The notes beneath the pieces are model-generated. The model was not told the DNA's origin. It ran no database searches and saw nothing but the letters and a program-made list of their open reading frames with translations. A stretch of 32,840 nucleotides of DNA from Desulfofustis sp. (GTDB taxonomy: Bacteria > Desulfobacterota > Desulfobulbia > Desulfobulbales > Desulfocapsaceae). Positions 1 through 7,579 of this stretch are shown here, piece by piece. Within the stretch, counting starts at the first letter, position 1. The number at the start of each line of letters is the position of its first letter. Location: assembly GCA_013042475.1 (NCBI GenBank), contig JABDQA010000165.1, forward strand, positions 1-32,840, read 5' to 3'. The position numbers and the translations under genes were made by a program.

Positions 1-2232
1 CAGCGCCTTGTGCAGGTTTCTCCTGAAATCCCTGCGATCCCAGATACCCTGCACATGTCCGCGCCTCAGCGCGTTGCGGGCCGAATGATAATTAGGCGCG
101 ATGTCGATACCGGTGGTTTCCCTGATCACACGTGGTCCGGCGAAGCCGATCCGAGAACTGCGAATGGCGAACTGATAGGGTGAACAGCCCAGAAAAGAGG
201 CAACCGGTCCGGCGTAGGAATTGTTATCGTAGACGACGATATAGAGGCCGCCCGAGTCGATGTACTCGCGCACGGCCATGGTGCATTTGGGCATCTGAAT
301 GACCCCGAGGGTGCCTTCCTGAATTCTGATACCGCCGGTGGTGTGCACATAGGCGAGCAGCGGCCGTTTTTTTCTCTGGGCCAATTTGCAGGCCTGGACG
401 AATTTCTCACCCTCAGTGGAGCCGACCGTGCCGTTTCTGAAGTCGGAATAGAGCACCATGGTGACAACCTGGATGGTATCTACCGCTGCGGTAAAGGTCA
501 TATTGGAGCTGCGCCGGCCGGTCTTTTCGAGCGCTGCCTCGAGACGCTTGTTGAAGCCGGTGTATCCCAAAGGGTTCTGGGCAGTGAGATGGGTGTTGAA
601 AAAGCGTATCGAGCCCGGATCGAAAATATTTTCCAGATACCATTGGTATTCGAGCGGGAAATGATGCCCGCAGGTTTCACATACGCCGGCAAATTCGCCG
701 TATAGATCGGGAACCCAGAGATCTTTGCAGCCGTGGACTTCGGCGTTGGGACAGGATACCGTCTTGTCCTCGTTGGCCAGCGGGCTGGTGTAGGTGTCGG
801 TAATCTCGAGCGGATCCTGCTGCTGGGTGCCATTCTGACCATTGCCGGTGTAGGTGATCAGCCTGGTCGGCTCCTTCTTCTTTGCGCCGCTCAGAAAATT
901 GAGCATCGACAGCAGCGGCTCGCTTACCCGCTTCATCACCACCGACCCTTCGCCGGAGACGTCGCTGAGCATCTTCTCGAGTTGCCGTTTCTGGTTTTTG
1001 AGGATGTCGTAGCGCACGGTATAGTAGAACTGTTCGCTCTGGGTGCGCATCTGCCGGAACATGCTTTCCTGCGTTTCCGGCTTGCCTTCATAGCCGTGTG
1101 AGGCCATCGAAAGATATTTTTCCGAGCGCTGTTTGAGCAGCCGGGCGGTTTCTTCCTTGGAGAGGTCCCAGGATATTTCCACATCCAGTTCCTTATTTTC
1201 GGCCTTGGCCTTCTTCCTGCTCAATTCCCAGGTTCGAAAGGCCCGAAAACTCTTGGCCGACAGCACCACCCGATCGGTGGCGTTGACCATCTCCGAGCGC
1301 AGCTTGGCAAAGAAGGCAAAATCATCTCTGCGCGCACCCAGTGGAGGCTCCTTGATAATCCGGTCGATGATACCGTGATTGAGGTTATCCATGGCGGTCA
1401 GCCGAAGCCGGTCGGCGCAGACCTCGACCAGTTCCCGGGGCACCTTGTTGCCTTCACCGATCCTGCCCTCGATGGCGGCCGCGCCTTCGGGAGAAATGAC
1501 TGAATAATAGCCGTGACTGGCCATCAGGCGGTAGTCGGAAAGCCCGATCGCCTCGGCTCCGCCCGAGCCTCCCTCGGAAATGAAGGAGACGGTCGGCACC
1601 CGCAGTTTGGTCATTGTATAGATATTTCGGGCAATCTGCTGGGCCGCTCCAGGATACTCTTCGACCGGATAGGAACCGGGAGTGAAAACGTAAAAATGAA
1701 TGGGTATGTGCTCGGTTTCGGCGACCTTCATGTAACGCAGGGCCTTCTCGTTGCCCTCCGGCCGGCAGGAGCCGCCATTGCGGAACTCCTCACCATGACC
1801 GCATTCCTGTCCGATGACCATGACGCTGACCGTATGGATCTTTTTCTTACCGCGCCTGGTCAGGGTCGCCTTGGCGCAAATCATTGCCGGGTCGACATTG
1901 GCGTCTTCCTCGCCGCCGAGCTCGGTGTAGTCGTCGTAAACATTTTCTAAAATATCCTTGAGACTGAAACGCTGCACCGAACGGACGATGCGCACCCGTT
2001 CCATGGGGGTGAGCTGTTCCTCGGCCCGTTCCTCAAGGAAACAGATGGAGTCGTTGAGCTTGCGGATCTCGGAGCTGATCTGCTCTTCGCTGAAATCGTA
2101 GACGGTCTGCTTAAGCTGGTCGCAGGTGCTTTTAAACCCCTCGAGGTTGCCCCAGTTGGAGTAATCCTTGAGCTGGATCAGATAGTTGATTCGTTCTTCG
2201 ATATTCTGAAGCTGTTTGAGCTGTTCCTTCAT
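1..2232 (-). CDS. Fused acetyl/acyl-CoA carboxylase carboxyltransferase (AccA-like then AccD-like), 3' end outside window
   Basis: Transfers carboxyl from carboxybiotin to acetyl-CoA (or a related acyl-CoA), the second half-reaction of the carboxylase that makes malonyl-CoA for fatty acid synthesis. The frame is open from ATG 2232 to the window edge, 744 codons without a stop. The N-terminal half carries AccA-type motifs: EGGSGGAEAIG followed by YSVISPEGAAAIEG, and a TPGSYP segment. The C-terminal half is AccD-like: a Cys4 zinc ribbon (C494, C502, C518, C521, the last pair in CETCGHH), then GPVASFLG and IGFAGPRVIRETTG. In E. coli these are two separate proteins, and the alpha-then-beta order here is the reverse of the usual D-A naming. 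The first zinc knuckle is C-x7-C instead of C-x2-C. The start lies 17 nt after the biotin carboxylase stop, so the two are an operon. The exact acyl substrate is not shown by the sequence. Confidence 0.9.
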   Translation of the reverse strand, partial: MKEQLKQLQNIEERINYLIQLKDYSNWGNLEGFKSTCDQLKQTVYDFSEEQISSEIRKLNDSICFLEERAEEQLTPMERVRIVRSVQRFSLKDILENVYDDYTELGGEEDANVDPAMICAKATLTRRGKKKIHTVSVMVIGQECGHGEEFRNGGSCRPEGNEKALRYMKVAETEHIPIHFYVFTPGSYPVEEYPGAAQQIARNIYTMTKLRVPTVSFISEGGSGGAEAIGLSDYRLMASHGYYSVISPEGAAAIEGRIGEGNKVPRELVEVCADRLRLTAMDNLNHGIIDRIIKEPPLGARRDDFAFFAKLRSEMVNATDRVVLSAKSFRAFRTWELSRKKAKAENKELDVEISWDLSKEETARLLKQRSEKYLSMASHGYEGKPETQESMFRQMRTQSEQFYYTVRYDILKNQKRQLEKMLSDVSGEGSVVMKRVSEPLLSMLNFLSGAKKKEPTRLITYTGNGQNGTQQQDPLEITDTYTSPLANEDKTVSCPNAEVHGCKDLWVPDLYGEFAGVCETCGHHFPLEYQWYLENIFDPGSIRFFNTHLTAQNPLGYTGFNKRLEAALEKTGRRSSNMTFTAAVDTIQVVTMVLYSDFRNGTVGSTEGEKFVQACKLAQRKKRPLLAYVHTTGGIRIQEGTLGVIQMPKCTMAVREYIDSGGLYIVVYDNNSYAGPVASFLGCSPYQFAIRSSRIGFAGPRVIRETTGIDIAPNYHSARNALRRGHVQGIWDRRDFRRNLHKAL

Positions 2233-2249
2233 AAATCGACACTATAAGA

Positions 2250-3653
2250 TCAGAACGTCAGAAGACGATCGAGATTTTCCTTGAGATAGGAAAGATTGGT
2301 GATGATCGGCCCGCCGTTGGAATCTTTGCCGCGGATCACAGATTCATCGATGAATCGGGCCGCCCGCTGCTTGGCCTCGTCCATGGTTTCGGCCCAGACC
2401 AGGGCCAGGGCCAGGTTGGGATCGAAATCACTTGGAATCGTGTAGTCCCGGTCGGAGGGTACATGGGAATAGACCACCGACCAGTCATGGGCGGGGAAAC
2501 TGAAATCGGTGATTGTGCCGATCCAGGGCGCGAATCCACGTCTGGTATCCTCGGCCACGATGCGCAGCTCGATGGCGGCTCCCAGAAAGTTGATGTCATT
2601 CTGTTTGTAACCGGCCCGCTCGCCCAGTGCCAGGCGAATCTGTTCACGAATGAGGTTGGGCTGCTGGCCGTCCAGGTAACTGATCCTTGCGGAGATATCG
2701 TTTTCGACCTGGATTCTGGTATTCACCTCGAGCAGGTAGGGCTGCCCGGTCCGGTCAACGATCCACTCCCAGGTTCCGACATTATCGTAATTGACGTAGC
2801 TGGCCAGTTTCAGAGAATAGTCGACTATCTGGCTGAGTACCTTCTGTTCGTCAAAATTATAGGTGAAACAGGAGCTGTGGAAACCCGGCGCGGCTTCGAT
2901 CCGTTTCTGTCTGCCGGTTGACTGAATGGTGCAATTCCTGGAACTGAAATGAATTCTCTCGCTGTAGCACGAGCAGACCAGCTGGACCTCGAGGTGGTTG
3001 TAATCCTTGAGGCACTGCTCGATGAGCACGCCGCCGTCGCCGAATTGACGTTTGGCGTAATTCTGCAGCTGACGGTAGGTACGCCTGAACTGCTCAATTT
3101 CGGTCACTTCCTCGATACCCATACCGCCGCCCCCAGCCGCCGCCTTGACCAGAACCGAGGGATCTTCGATGCCCAATATGCGCTGGTTCTCGAGCAGCGA
3201 GTAGGCGATTTCCTCGGCCTCCATCTCGTTGTATATCGGCGAGTCGGTGCCTGGGATGGTGGGGATGTTGAGTTTGTTGGCCACCCGCTTGGTATTGATT
3301 TTATCACCCAGGTCCCTGATAACTTTCCAGTTCGGGCCGATGAAGGTGAGCGGCCGGTTTCGGTTCGCCGCCCGGCGGGCAAAGCGATAATCCTCGGAAA
3401 AAAAGCCGTAGCCCGGATGGATCGCCGTAGAGTCGCTATGGTCGGCAACCGCGAAGATATCGTTGGGATCGTTATAGCTGGTTATCTTCCAGGCGTTCTG
3501 CTCAGGTCCTTCGGTTCGATTCAGCCTGACATGCTCGGAATCGCGGTCAGCCTCGGTATAGACAACGACCCAGTCAAGCCCCAGATCCCGGCAACTGTTC
3601 ATGATGCGGATGGCTATTTCGCCGCGGTTGGCGATGAGCACCTTTCCTTCCAC
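2250..3653 (-). CDS. accC: Biotin carboxylase subunit of acetyl/acyl-CoA carboxylase
   Basis: ATP-dependent carboxylation of biotin on a carrier protein, the first half-reaction of acyl-CoA carboxylase. The 467-aa protein is slightly longer than the 449 aa of E. coli AccC. Visible motifs: N-terminal KVLIANRGEIAIRI, HPGYGFFSED (79-88), ATP-grasp VLVKAAAGGGGMG (168-180), NCTIQ and RQK (240-250), and the catalytic loop LLEVNTRIQVEN (307-318). That last segment normally ends in H and here ends in N. The start is GTG at 3653-3651 with AGAGGA six nt upstream, and the protein begins directly with the KVLIANRG strand. No biotin carrier (AMKM) domain is present in this protein or elsewhere in the window, so BCCP must be encoded beyond the left edge or at another locus. 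It is the first gene of the minus-strand operon with the fused carboxyltransferase. Confidence 0.92.
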   Translation of the reverse strand: MEGKVLIANRGEIAIRIMNSCRDLGLDWVVVYTEADRDSEHVRLNRTEGPEQNAWKITSYNDPNDIFAVADHSDSTAIHPGYGFFSEDYRFARRAANRNRPLTFIGPNWKVIRDLGDKINTKRVANKLNIPTIPGTDSPIYNEMEAEEIAYSLLENQRILGIEDPSVLVKAAAGGGGMGIEEVTEIEQFRRTYRQLQNYAKRQFGDGGVLIEQCLKDYNHLEVQLVCSCYSERIHFSSRNCTIQSTGRQKRIEAAPGFHSSCFTYNFDEQKVLSQIVDYSLKLASYVNYDNVGTWEWIVDRTGQPYLLEVNTRIQVENDISARISYLDGQQPNLIREQIRLALGERAGYKQNDINFLGAAIELRIVAEDTRRGFAPWIGTITDFSFPAHDWSVVYSHVPSDRDYTIPSDFDPNLALALVWAETMDEAKQRAARFIDESVIRGKDSNGGPIITNLSYLKENLDRLLTF

Positions 3654-3737
3654 ACTAATCCTCTTGTAAAAAACGTAGTTGTCCCTAAAAAGCCGATTGA
3701 GATGCCGATTCTTTCCATCGGATAAACGGCGGTCAAT

Positions 3738-3771
3738 CCTACTAATATAGTAGGCCTTCAGAAGAAATCAA
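3738..3771 (-). promoter_or_regulatory. Promoter of the carboxylase operon with an overlapping palindromic operator candidate
   Basis: On the minus strand TTGATT (3771-3766) and TATATT (3749-3744) are separated by 16 bp, a good sigma70-type match 91 bp ahead of the accC-like start. A perfect palindrome, CCTACTA-ATA-TAGTAGG (3738-3754, 7-bp arms, 3-bp centre), covers the whole -10 element. That position is typical for repressor binding. No regulator gene is adjacent, so the cognate factor is unknown. Confidence 0.5.
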
Positions 3772-3857
3772 AGATAAATAATCCTGAAGTCATTCGAGAA
3801 CCCCAAATAGCGACGCAAGAATCAGCCGCTGCGAGAAATATGTGGCGCGCTTTGTCC

Positions 3858-3918
3858 TTGACTTTCAATCAAAAGATTCCTAGAGATTTGTCAAATCGCA
3901 GTTTGATCGACAAACTGC
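3858..3918 (+). promoter_or_regulatory. Candidate promoter and leader hairpin of the corC-lnt-prfB group
   Basis: TTGACT (3858-3863), a 17-bp gap and TAGAGA (3881-3886) form a weak sigma70-like pair. Downstream, GCAGTTTG (3898-3905) and CAAACTGC (3911-3918) form a perfect 8-bp inverted repeat with a 5-nt loop, ending one base before the ATG at 3920. If transcription starts near 3893, the hairpin fills almost the entire leader and no Shine-Dalgarno is visible. It may be a DNA operator or an RNA stem affecting initiation. The internal ATG at 3956 could be the true start instead. Confidence 0.35.
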
Positions 3919-3919
3919 A

Positions 3920-4840
3920 ATGACCCATGATCCGGGTCCGTATCCGATTCGACATATGCCCAACGACAAAAGTGAAGACCCTCCATCCCCGGATGTTGAC
4001 AAGGGTTCTCTGTTAAAACGACTGCGCGATTTAATTCCTTTCGGGCGTACGCCCGACACCACCGAAGCACTGGAGCATGAAATCCAGGAACTGCTGGAGG
4101 AGGGTGAAGAACAGGGGTTGATCAGCTCCATGGAAGAGCGGATGATCTCCTCCATTTTCGATTTTCGAGATACCCTGGCGAACGAAATCATGACCCCCGC
4201 TGCCGAAATCGTCAGCTTCGAAGTCAATACCCCGATCGGCGAAATCATCGAAGCGGTGATCGAGGAGGGCTACACCCGGATACCCATCTACCGCGAAAGC
4301 ACCGATCGAATTATCGGTATCATACATGCCAAGGATCTGCTCAAGCTCTGTGCCGGTGAAACACATTGTGAGGGAGACATCGAGGCCTACCTCAACCAGC
4401 CCCATCTGGTCTCGGAAGACAAGGCCATAGTGGATCTGCTCAAAGAATTTCAAAAAAACAAGATACACATGTCGGTGGTCATGGACGAATTCGGTGCGGT
4501 ACGCGGCCTGGTCACCCTGGAAGACATCCTCGAGGAGATCGTCGGTGAGATCGATGATGAATATGATGTGGACGACGATGATTTCGAGAAGATCGATGAC
4601 TCGACCATGCTGGTCAAGGCGCGTGTTGACATCGAGGATGTGGAGCAGCGACTCGAGATTGAATTACCTGAAGGGCCTTACGAATCGATCGGCGGCCTGA
4701 TTATCCACCTGCTGGGCCGCATCGGCGTCGAGGGGGATACCGTCCAGGTGGGTGATATCAGATTGATCGTCCACACCGCAGGCCGCAGAAGAATCAAGAA
4801 GGTCAAGATCATCAGGCTTGACGTGTATGCCGACGACTGA
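3920..4840 (+). CDS. corC: CorC/YbeX-type CBS-domain protein
   Basis: A soluble CBS-pair protein of the HlyC/CorC family, linked in enterobacteria to Mg2+/Co2+ homeostasis and, for YbeX, to ribosome metabolism. The 306 aa show the expected order. A charged N-terminal region is followed by the MEERMISSIFDFRDTLANEIMTP segment (71-93), two CBS motifs (about 91-145 and 155-210, including SVVMDEFGAVRGLVTLEDILEEIVG read across 185-209), and the C-terminal CorC_HlyC domain (about 225-300). No DUF21 membrane domain is present, so it is the short YbeX type. The start at 3920 has no Shine-Dalgarno; the alternative M13 at 3956 lacks one too. The stop overlaps the lnt start by one base (TGATG), matching the ybeX-lnt neighbourhood of E. 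coli, although ybeZ and ybeY are not here. Confidence 0.88.
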   Translation: MTHDPGPYPIRHMPNDKSEDPPSPDVDKGSLLKRLRDLIPFGRTPDTTEALEHEIQELLEEGEEQGLISSMEERMISSIFDFRDTLANEIMTPAAEIVSFEVNTPIGEIIEAVIEEGYTRIPIYRESTDRIIGIIHAKDLLKLCAGETHCEGDIEAYLNQPHLVSEDKAIVDLLKEFQKNKIHMSVVMDEFGAVRGLVTLEDILEEIVGEIDDEYDVDDDDFEKIDDSTMLVKARVDIEDVEQRLEIELPEGPYESIGGLIIHLLGRIGVEGDTVQVGDIRLIVHTAGRRRIKKVKIIRLDVYADD

Positions 4841-6408
4841 TGCGCAGCGATCCGTTCCTGATAAGGGGGAGCCTGCTGATCAGTTCGGTGTTGCTCACCT
4901 GGCTTGCTTTGCCGGGAAACTTTTCCTTCTGGCCGCTGCTGGTGATCTGCCTGGTGCCACTCTTCGGTCTGCTTCACGACCTTTCCTCAATAGCTAAAGC
5001 CCTCTTCTCCGGTTTCGTCGCCGGCATCTTTTTCTACCTGCTCCAACTCTATTGGATAGTACCGGTTCTGCAGACGTATGGCGGACTGGGCTGGTACCTG
5101 GCGGTACCGGCACTGCTGCTGCTGGTCTGTTACATGAGCTTCTACCCGGCCATCTTTGCCGTCGGGTTTCATCTCATGGACAGCCGCGGACCACGGCTAA
5201 TGTTGCCGTTCGCTGCAGCTTCGCTCTGGGTCGGGCTTGACTGGGTGCGATCCTGGATGATCAGCGGCTTCCCCTGGATGGACATCGGCTATGGTCTGTG
5301 GACTCAGCCGCGCTTGCTGCAGATTGCCGACCTGGTTGGCCATCACGGTTTGACCTTTTTCATCGTTATGATCAACGCGACGCTGTTCATGGTTGTGCAG
5401 CGCAGCTATCGAAACCTGGAGCGTGCTGTCGGAGTAATCCTGCTGGCGTGCATCTGTATGCCAAGTGTTTGGTACTCTGTGGATCGTTGGGAAAAGGTTG
5501 AAAAGCTGGTCGATGCCGCCCCCGTGGCCCTGGTTGGAGTGGCCCAGGGCAATGTCGAGCAGACCAGGAAGTGGTCTCCCGAGGAGCGGCTGCGCACCGT
5601 CAAGGATTATGTTCGGCTGAGCACCGCTGCGACTGCCGGCCAGGATCCGTCTTTGATCGTCTGGCCCGAGACAGCACTGCCGTTTTATCCTCGCGCAGAC
5701 GAATTGCTGGAGCCGGTCAGCGAATTCGTCGATTTCAGCGGTACCGTGCTGCTCACCGGCGCACCCTGGTTTGAAGCCGAGCATAGCAGGACCCACCACC
5801 TGATGCGCTATTACAACGGGGCCTTGCTGATGGAGCCCGGCGCTGGATTCAGCTTTGGCTACTTCAAAAGCCACCTGGTTCCGTTTGGTGAATATGTGCC
5901 GCTGAAAAAATATCTGCCCTTTCTGGCGCCGCTGGTCGAGGCGGCCGGTGATTTCACTCCGGGGACCATCGACGCGCCGCTATTGGCGGGGCCTATCAAA
6001 GCCGGCATTCTGATCTGTTTCGAGTCGATTTTTCCAGACTTGGGCAGAGCCTGGGTCGAGGCCGGCGCCAATCTGCTGGTCAATTTGACCAATGATGCCT
6101 GGTATGGTAAATCGAGTGCCCCATATCAGAGCTGGGCGATGACCGTCTTCCGCAGTGTCGAAACCAGGAGATCACTGGTGCGTTCGGCAAATACCGGTAT
6201 CTCAGGTTTTATCGACCCGCTGGGGCAGGTGCAGCGCCAATCTGGTTTGTTCGTCGAATGGGCCGAGTCGATGGAGATCTCCCTGCTCAGCACGGAGACT
6301 TTTTTTGTTCGAACCGGTTATCGGTTCGCTCCGATTTGCGGGGCAGCAGCTGTCGTGATTATTATATTTTCGTTACTACGAAGAAATGGCGGCAGTGATC
6401 GATGGTGA
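4840..6408 (+). CDS. lnt: Apolipoprotein N-acyltransferase
   Basis: Adds the third acyl chain to the N-terminal diacylglyceryl-cysteine of lipoproteins, using phospholipid as donor, in the inner membrane with a periplasmic active site. It supports an outer membrane with triacylated lipoproteins. The 522 aa compare with 512 in E. coli. About six hydrophobic segments occupy the first 200 residues, followed by a nitrilase-like domain. The catalytic triad is visible: E277 in VWPETALPF, K343 in YFKSHLVPFGEYVPL, and C393 in GILICFES. A final hydrophobic helix (about 495-515) precedes the C-terminus. Translation is coupled to corC through a TGATG overlap, and prfB follows after 60 bp. Confidence 0.95.
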   Translation: MRSDPFLIRGSLLISSVLLTWLALPGNFSFWPLLVICLVPLFGLLHDLSSIAKALFSGFVAGIFFYLLQLYWIVPVLQTYGGLGWYLAVPALLLLVCYMSFYPAIFAVGFHLMDSRGPRLMLPFAAASLWVGLDWVRSWMISGFPWMDIGYGLWTQPRLLQIADLVGHHGLTFFIVMINATLFMVVQRSYRNLERAVGVILLACICMPSVWYSVDRWEKVEKLVDAAPVALVGVAQGNVEQTRKWSPEERLRTVKDYVRLSTAATAGQDPSLIVWPETALPFYPRADELLEPVSEFVDFSGTVLLTGAPWFEAEHSRTHHLMRYYNGALLMEPGAGFSFGYFKSHLVPFGEYVPLKKYLPFLAPLVEAAGDFTPGTIDAPLLAGPIKAGILICFESIFPDLGRAWVEAGANLLVNLTNDAWYGKSSAPYQSWAMTVFRSVETRRSLVRSANTGISGFIDPLGQVQRQSGLFVEWAESMEISLLSTETFFVRTGYRFAPICGAAAVVIIIFSLLRRNGGSDRW

Positions 6409-6468
6409 ATCGACATCTGTAAATGAAATAGAAGAGGGCGATCGAGCGAGATCGATCGGAGAATCGAG

Positions 6469-7579
6469 ATGGCACAAGAAAGCGGATCAGCGTTATCGTT
6501 TCAGAAACTCAACGATATGAAGGGTCGGATGCTCGCCTTGAAGGAGCATCTTTGACTTAGCCGCCAAGAAAGAGGAAGTCGAACGGCTGGAGCGGCAGAC
6601 GCTGGCGCCAGACTTCTGGTCGGACGGGGAGGCAGCCCGCAAAATTCAGAAACAGCTTGGTCAACTCCAGGACGTAATTGAAAGCTGGGAGGAATCTTGG
6701 TCCGAAATAGAAGAGACGCATCTGCTGCTGGAGATGGCGGTCGAGGAGAAAGACCCCGAGGCCGAGGCGGAGGTGGCCGACAATCTTGCCGTCATCGAGA
6801 AAGAAATCGACCAGACCGAATTGGAATGCATGTTCAGCGGTGAGCATGATTCCACCAATGCGATGATTTCCATTCACGCCGGAGCGGGCGGCACAGAGGC
6901 CCAGGACTGGGTCGACATGTTGCTGCGCATGTACCTGCGCTGGGCTGAAGACAAAGGCTTCAAAACCAGGTTTCTCGATTACCTGGCCGGCGACGAAGCC
7001 GGAGTAAAGAGCGTCACCATTTTTGTTGAAGGGCGACACGCCTACGGCTTCCTGCGTTCGGAGGTTGGAATTCACCGCCTGGTGAGAATATCTCCTTTCG
7101 ATGCCAGCGGCAGGCGGCACACATCGTTTGCTTCTGTGATGGTGATGCCGGAGCTCGATGATACCGTCGCGGTGGATATCAGCGAAAAGGATATCAGAAT
7201 AGACACTTACCGGGCCAGCGGTGCGGGGGGACAGCACGTCAACAAAACCGACTCGGCCATCCGCATCACCCACCTGCCCACCAACATTGTCGTCCAGTGC
7301 CAGAATGAGCGCTCGCAGCACCGCAACAAGGATATGGCCATGAAAATGCTCTCCTCGCAGCTTTTCGAGCTCGAGCGTCAGCGCCAGGCAGAGGAGCAGC
7401 AGAGTCTGCATGGGGAGAAAAAGGAAATCGGCTGGGGCAGCCAAATCAGATCCTACGTGCTGCAGCCCTATCGGATGATCAAGGATCACCGCACCGAGCA
7501 CGAGATGGGCAATGTCGACGCGGTACTCGACGGCGATATCGACGGGTTTATAAAAGCGTACCTGCTATGGGACAGATAA
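6469..7579 (+). CDS. prfB: Peptide chain release factor 2 with programmed +1 frameshift
   Basis: Class I release factor reading UAA and UGA. Translation starts at ATG 6469 (GGAG seven nt upstream), reads 28 codons to CTT, meets in-frame TGA (6553-6555), shifts +1, and continues at GAC 6554 to the TAA at 7577-7579. The combined product is about 369 aa (E. coli RF2 has 365). The second frame carries the UGA-recognition tripeptide SPF (about 208-210) and the peptidyl-hydrolysis motif GGQ (about 253-255, in GAGGQHVNKTDSA). Without the shift, only the frame from 6554 is visible, and simple callers would start it at 6734 and lose about 90 residues. It lies between lnt and a GlcF-like gene whose start overlaps its stop. 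Confidence 0.96.
6541..6556 (+). promoter_or_regulatory. prfB +1 programmed frameshift signal (SD-like AAGGAG, CTTTGAC slippery stop)
   Basis: AAGGAG (6541-6546), three bases, then CTT TGA C (6550-6556). The anti-Shine-Dalgarno-like stretch and its three-base distance to CTT match the E. coli RF2 site closely. Low RF2 slows termination at the TGA and favours slippage, giving autoregulation of RF2 level. The mechanism is established for the family; here it is read from the sequence only. Confidence 0.95.

Noticed and set aside
2949-3725. 258-codon plus-strand open frame opposite the biotin carboxylase gene
   Set aside because: It mirrors the coding strand of a clearly recognised gene, has no ribosome binding site, and its translation shows no family feature.
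6557-7501. 314-codon minus-strand open frame opposite prfB
   Set aside because: RF2 on the plus strand is certain (SPF, GGQ and frameshift signal); the antisense frame is a by-product of codon bias.
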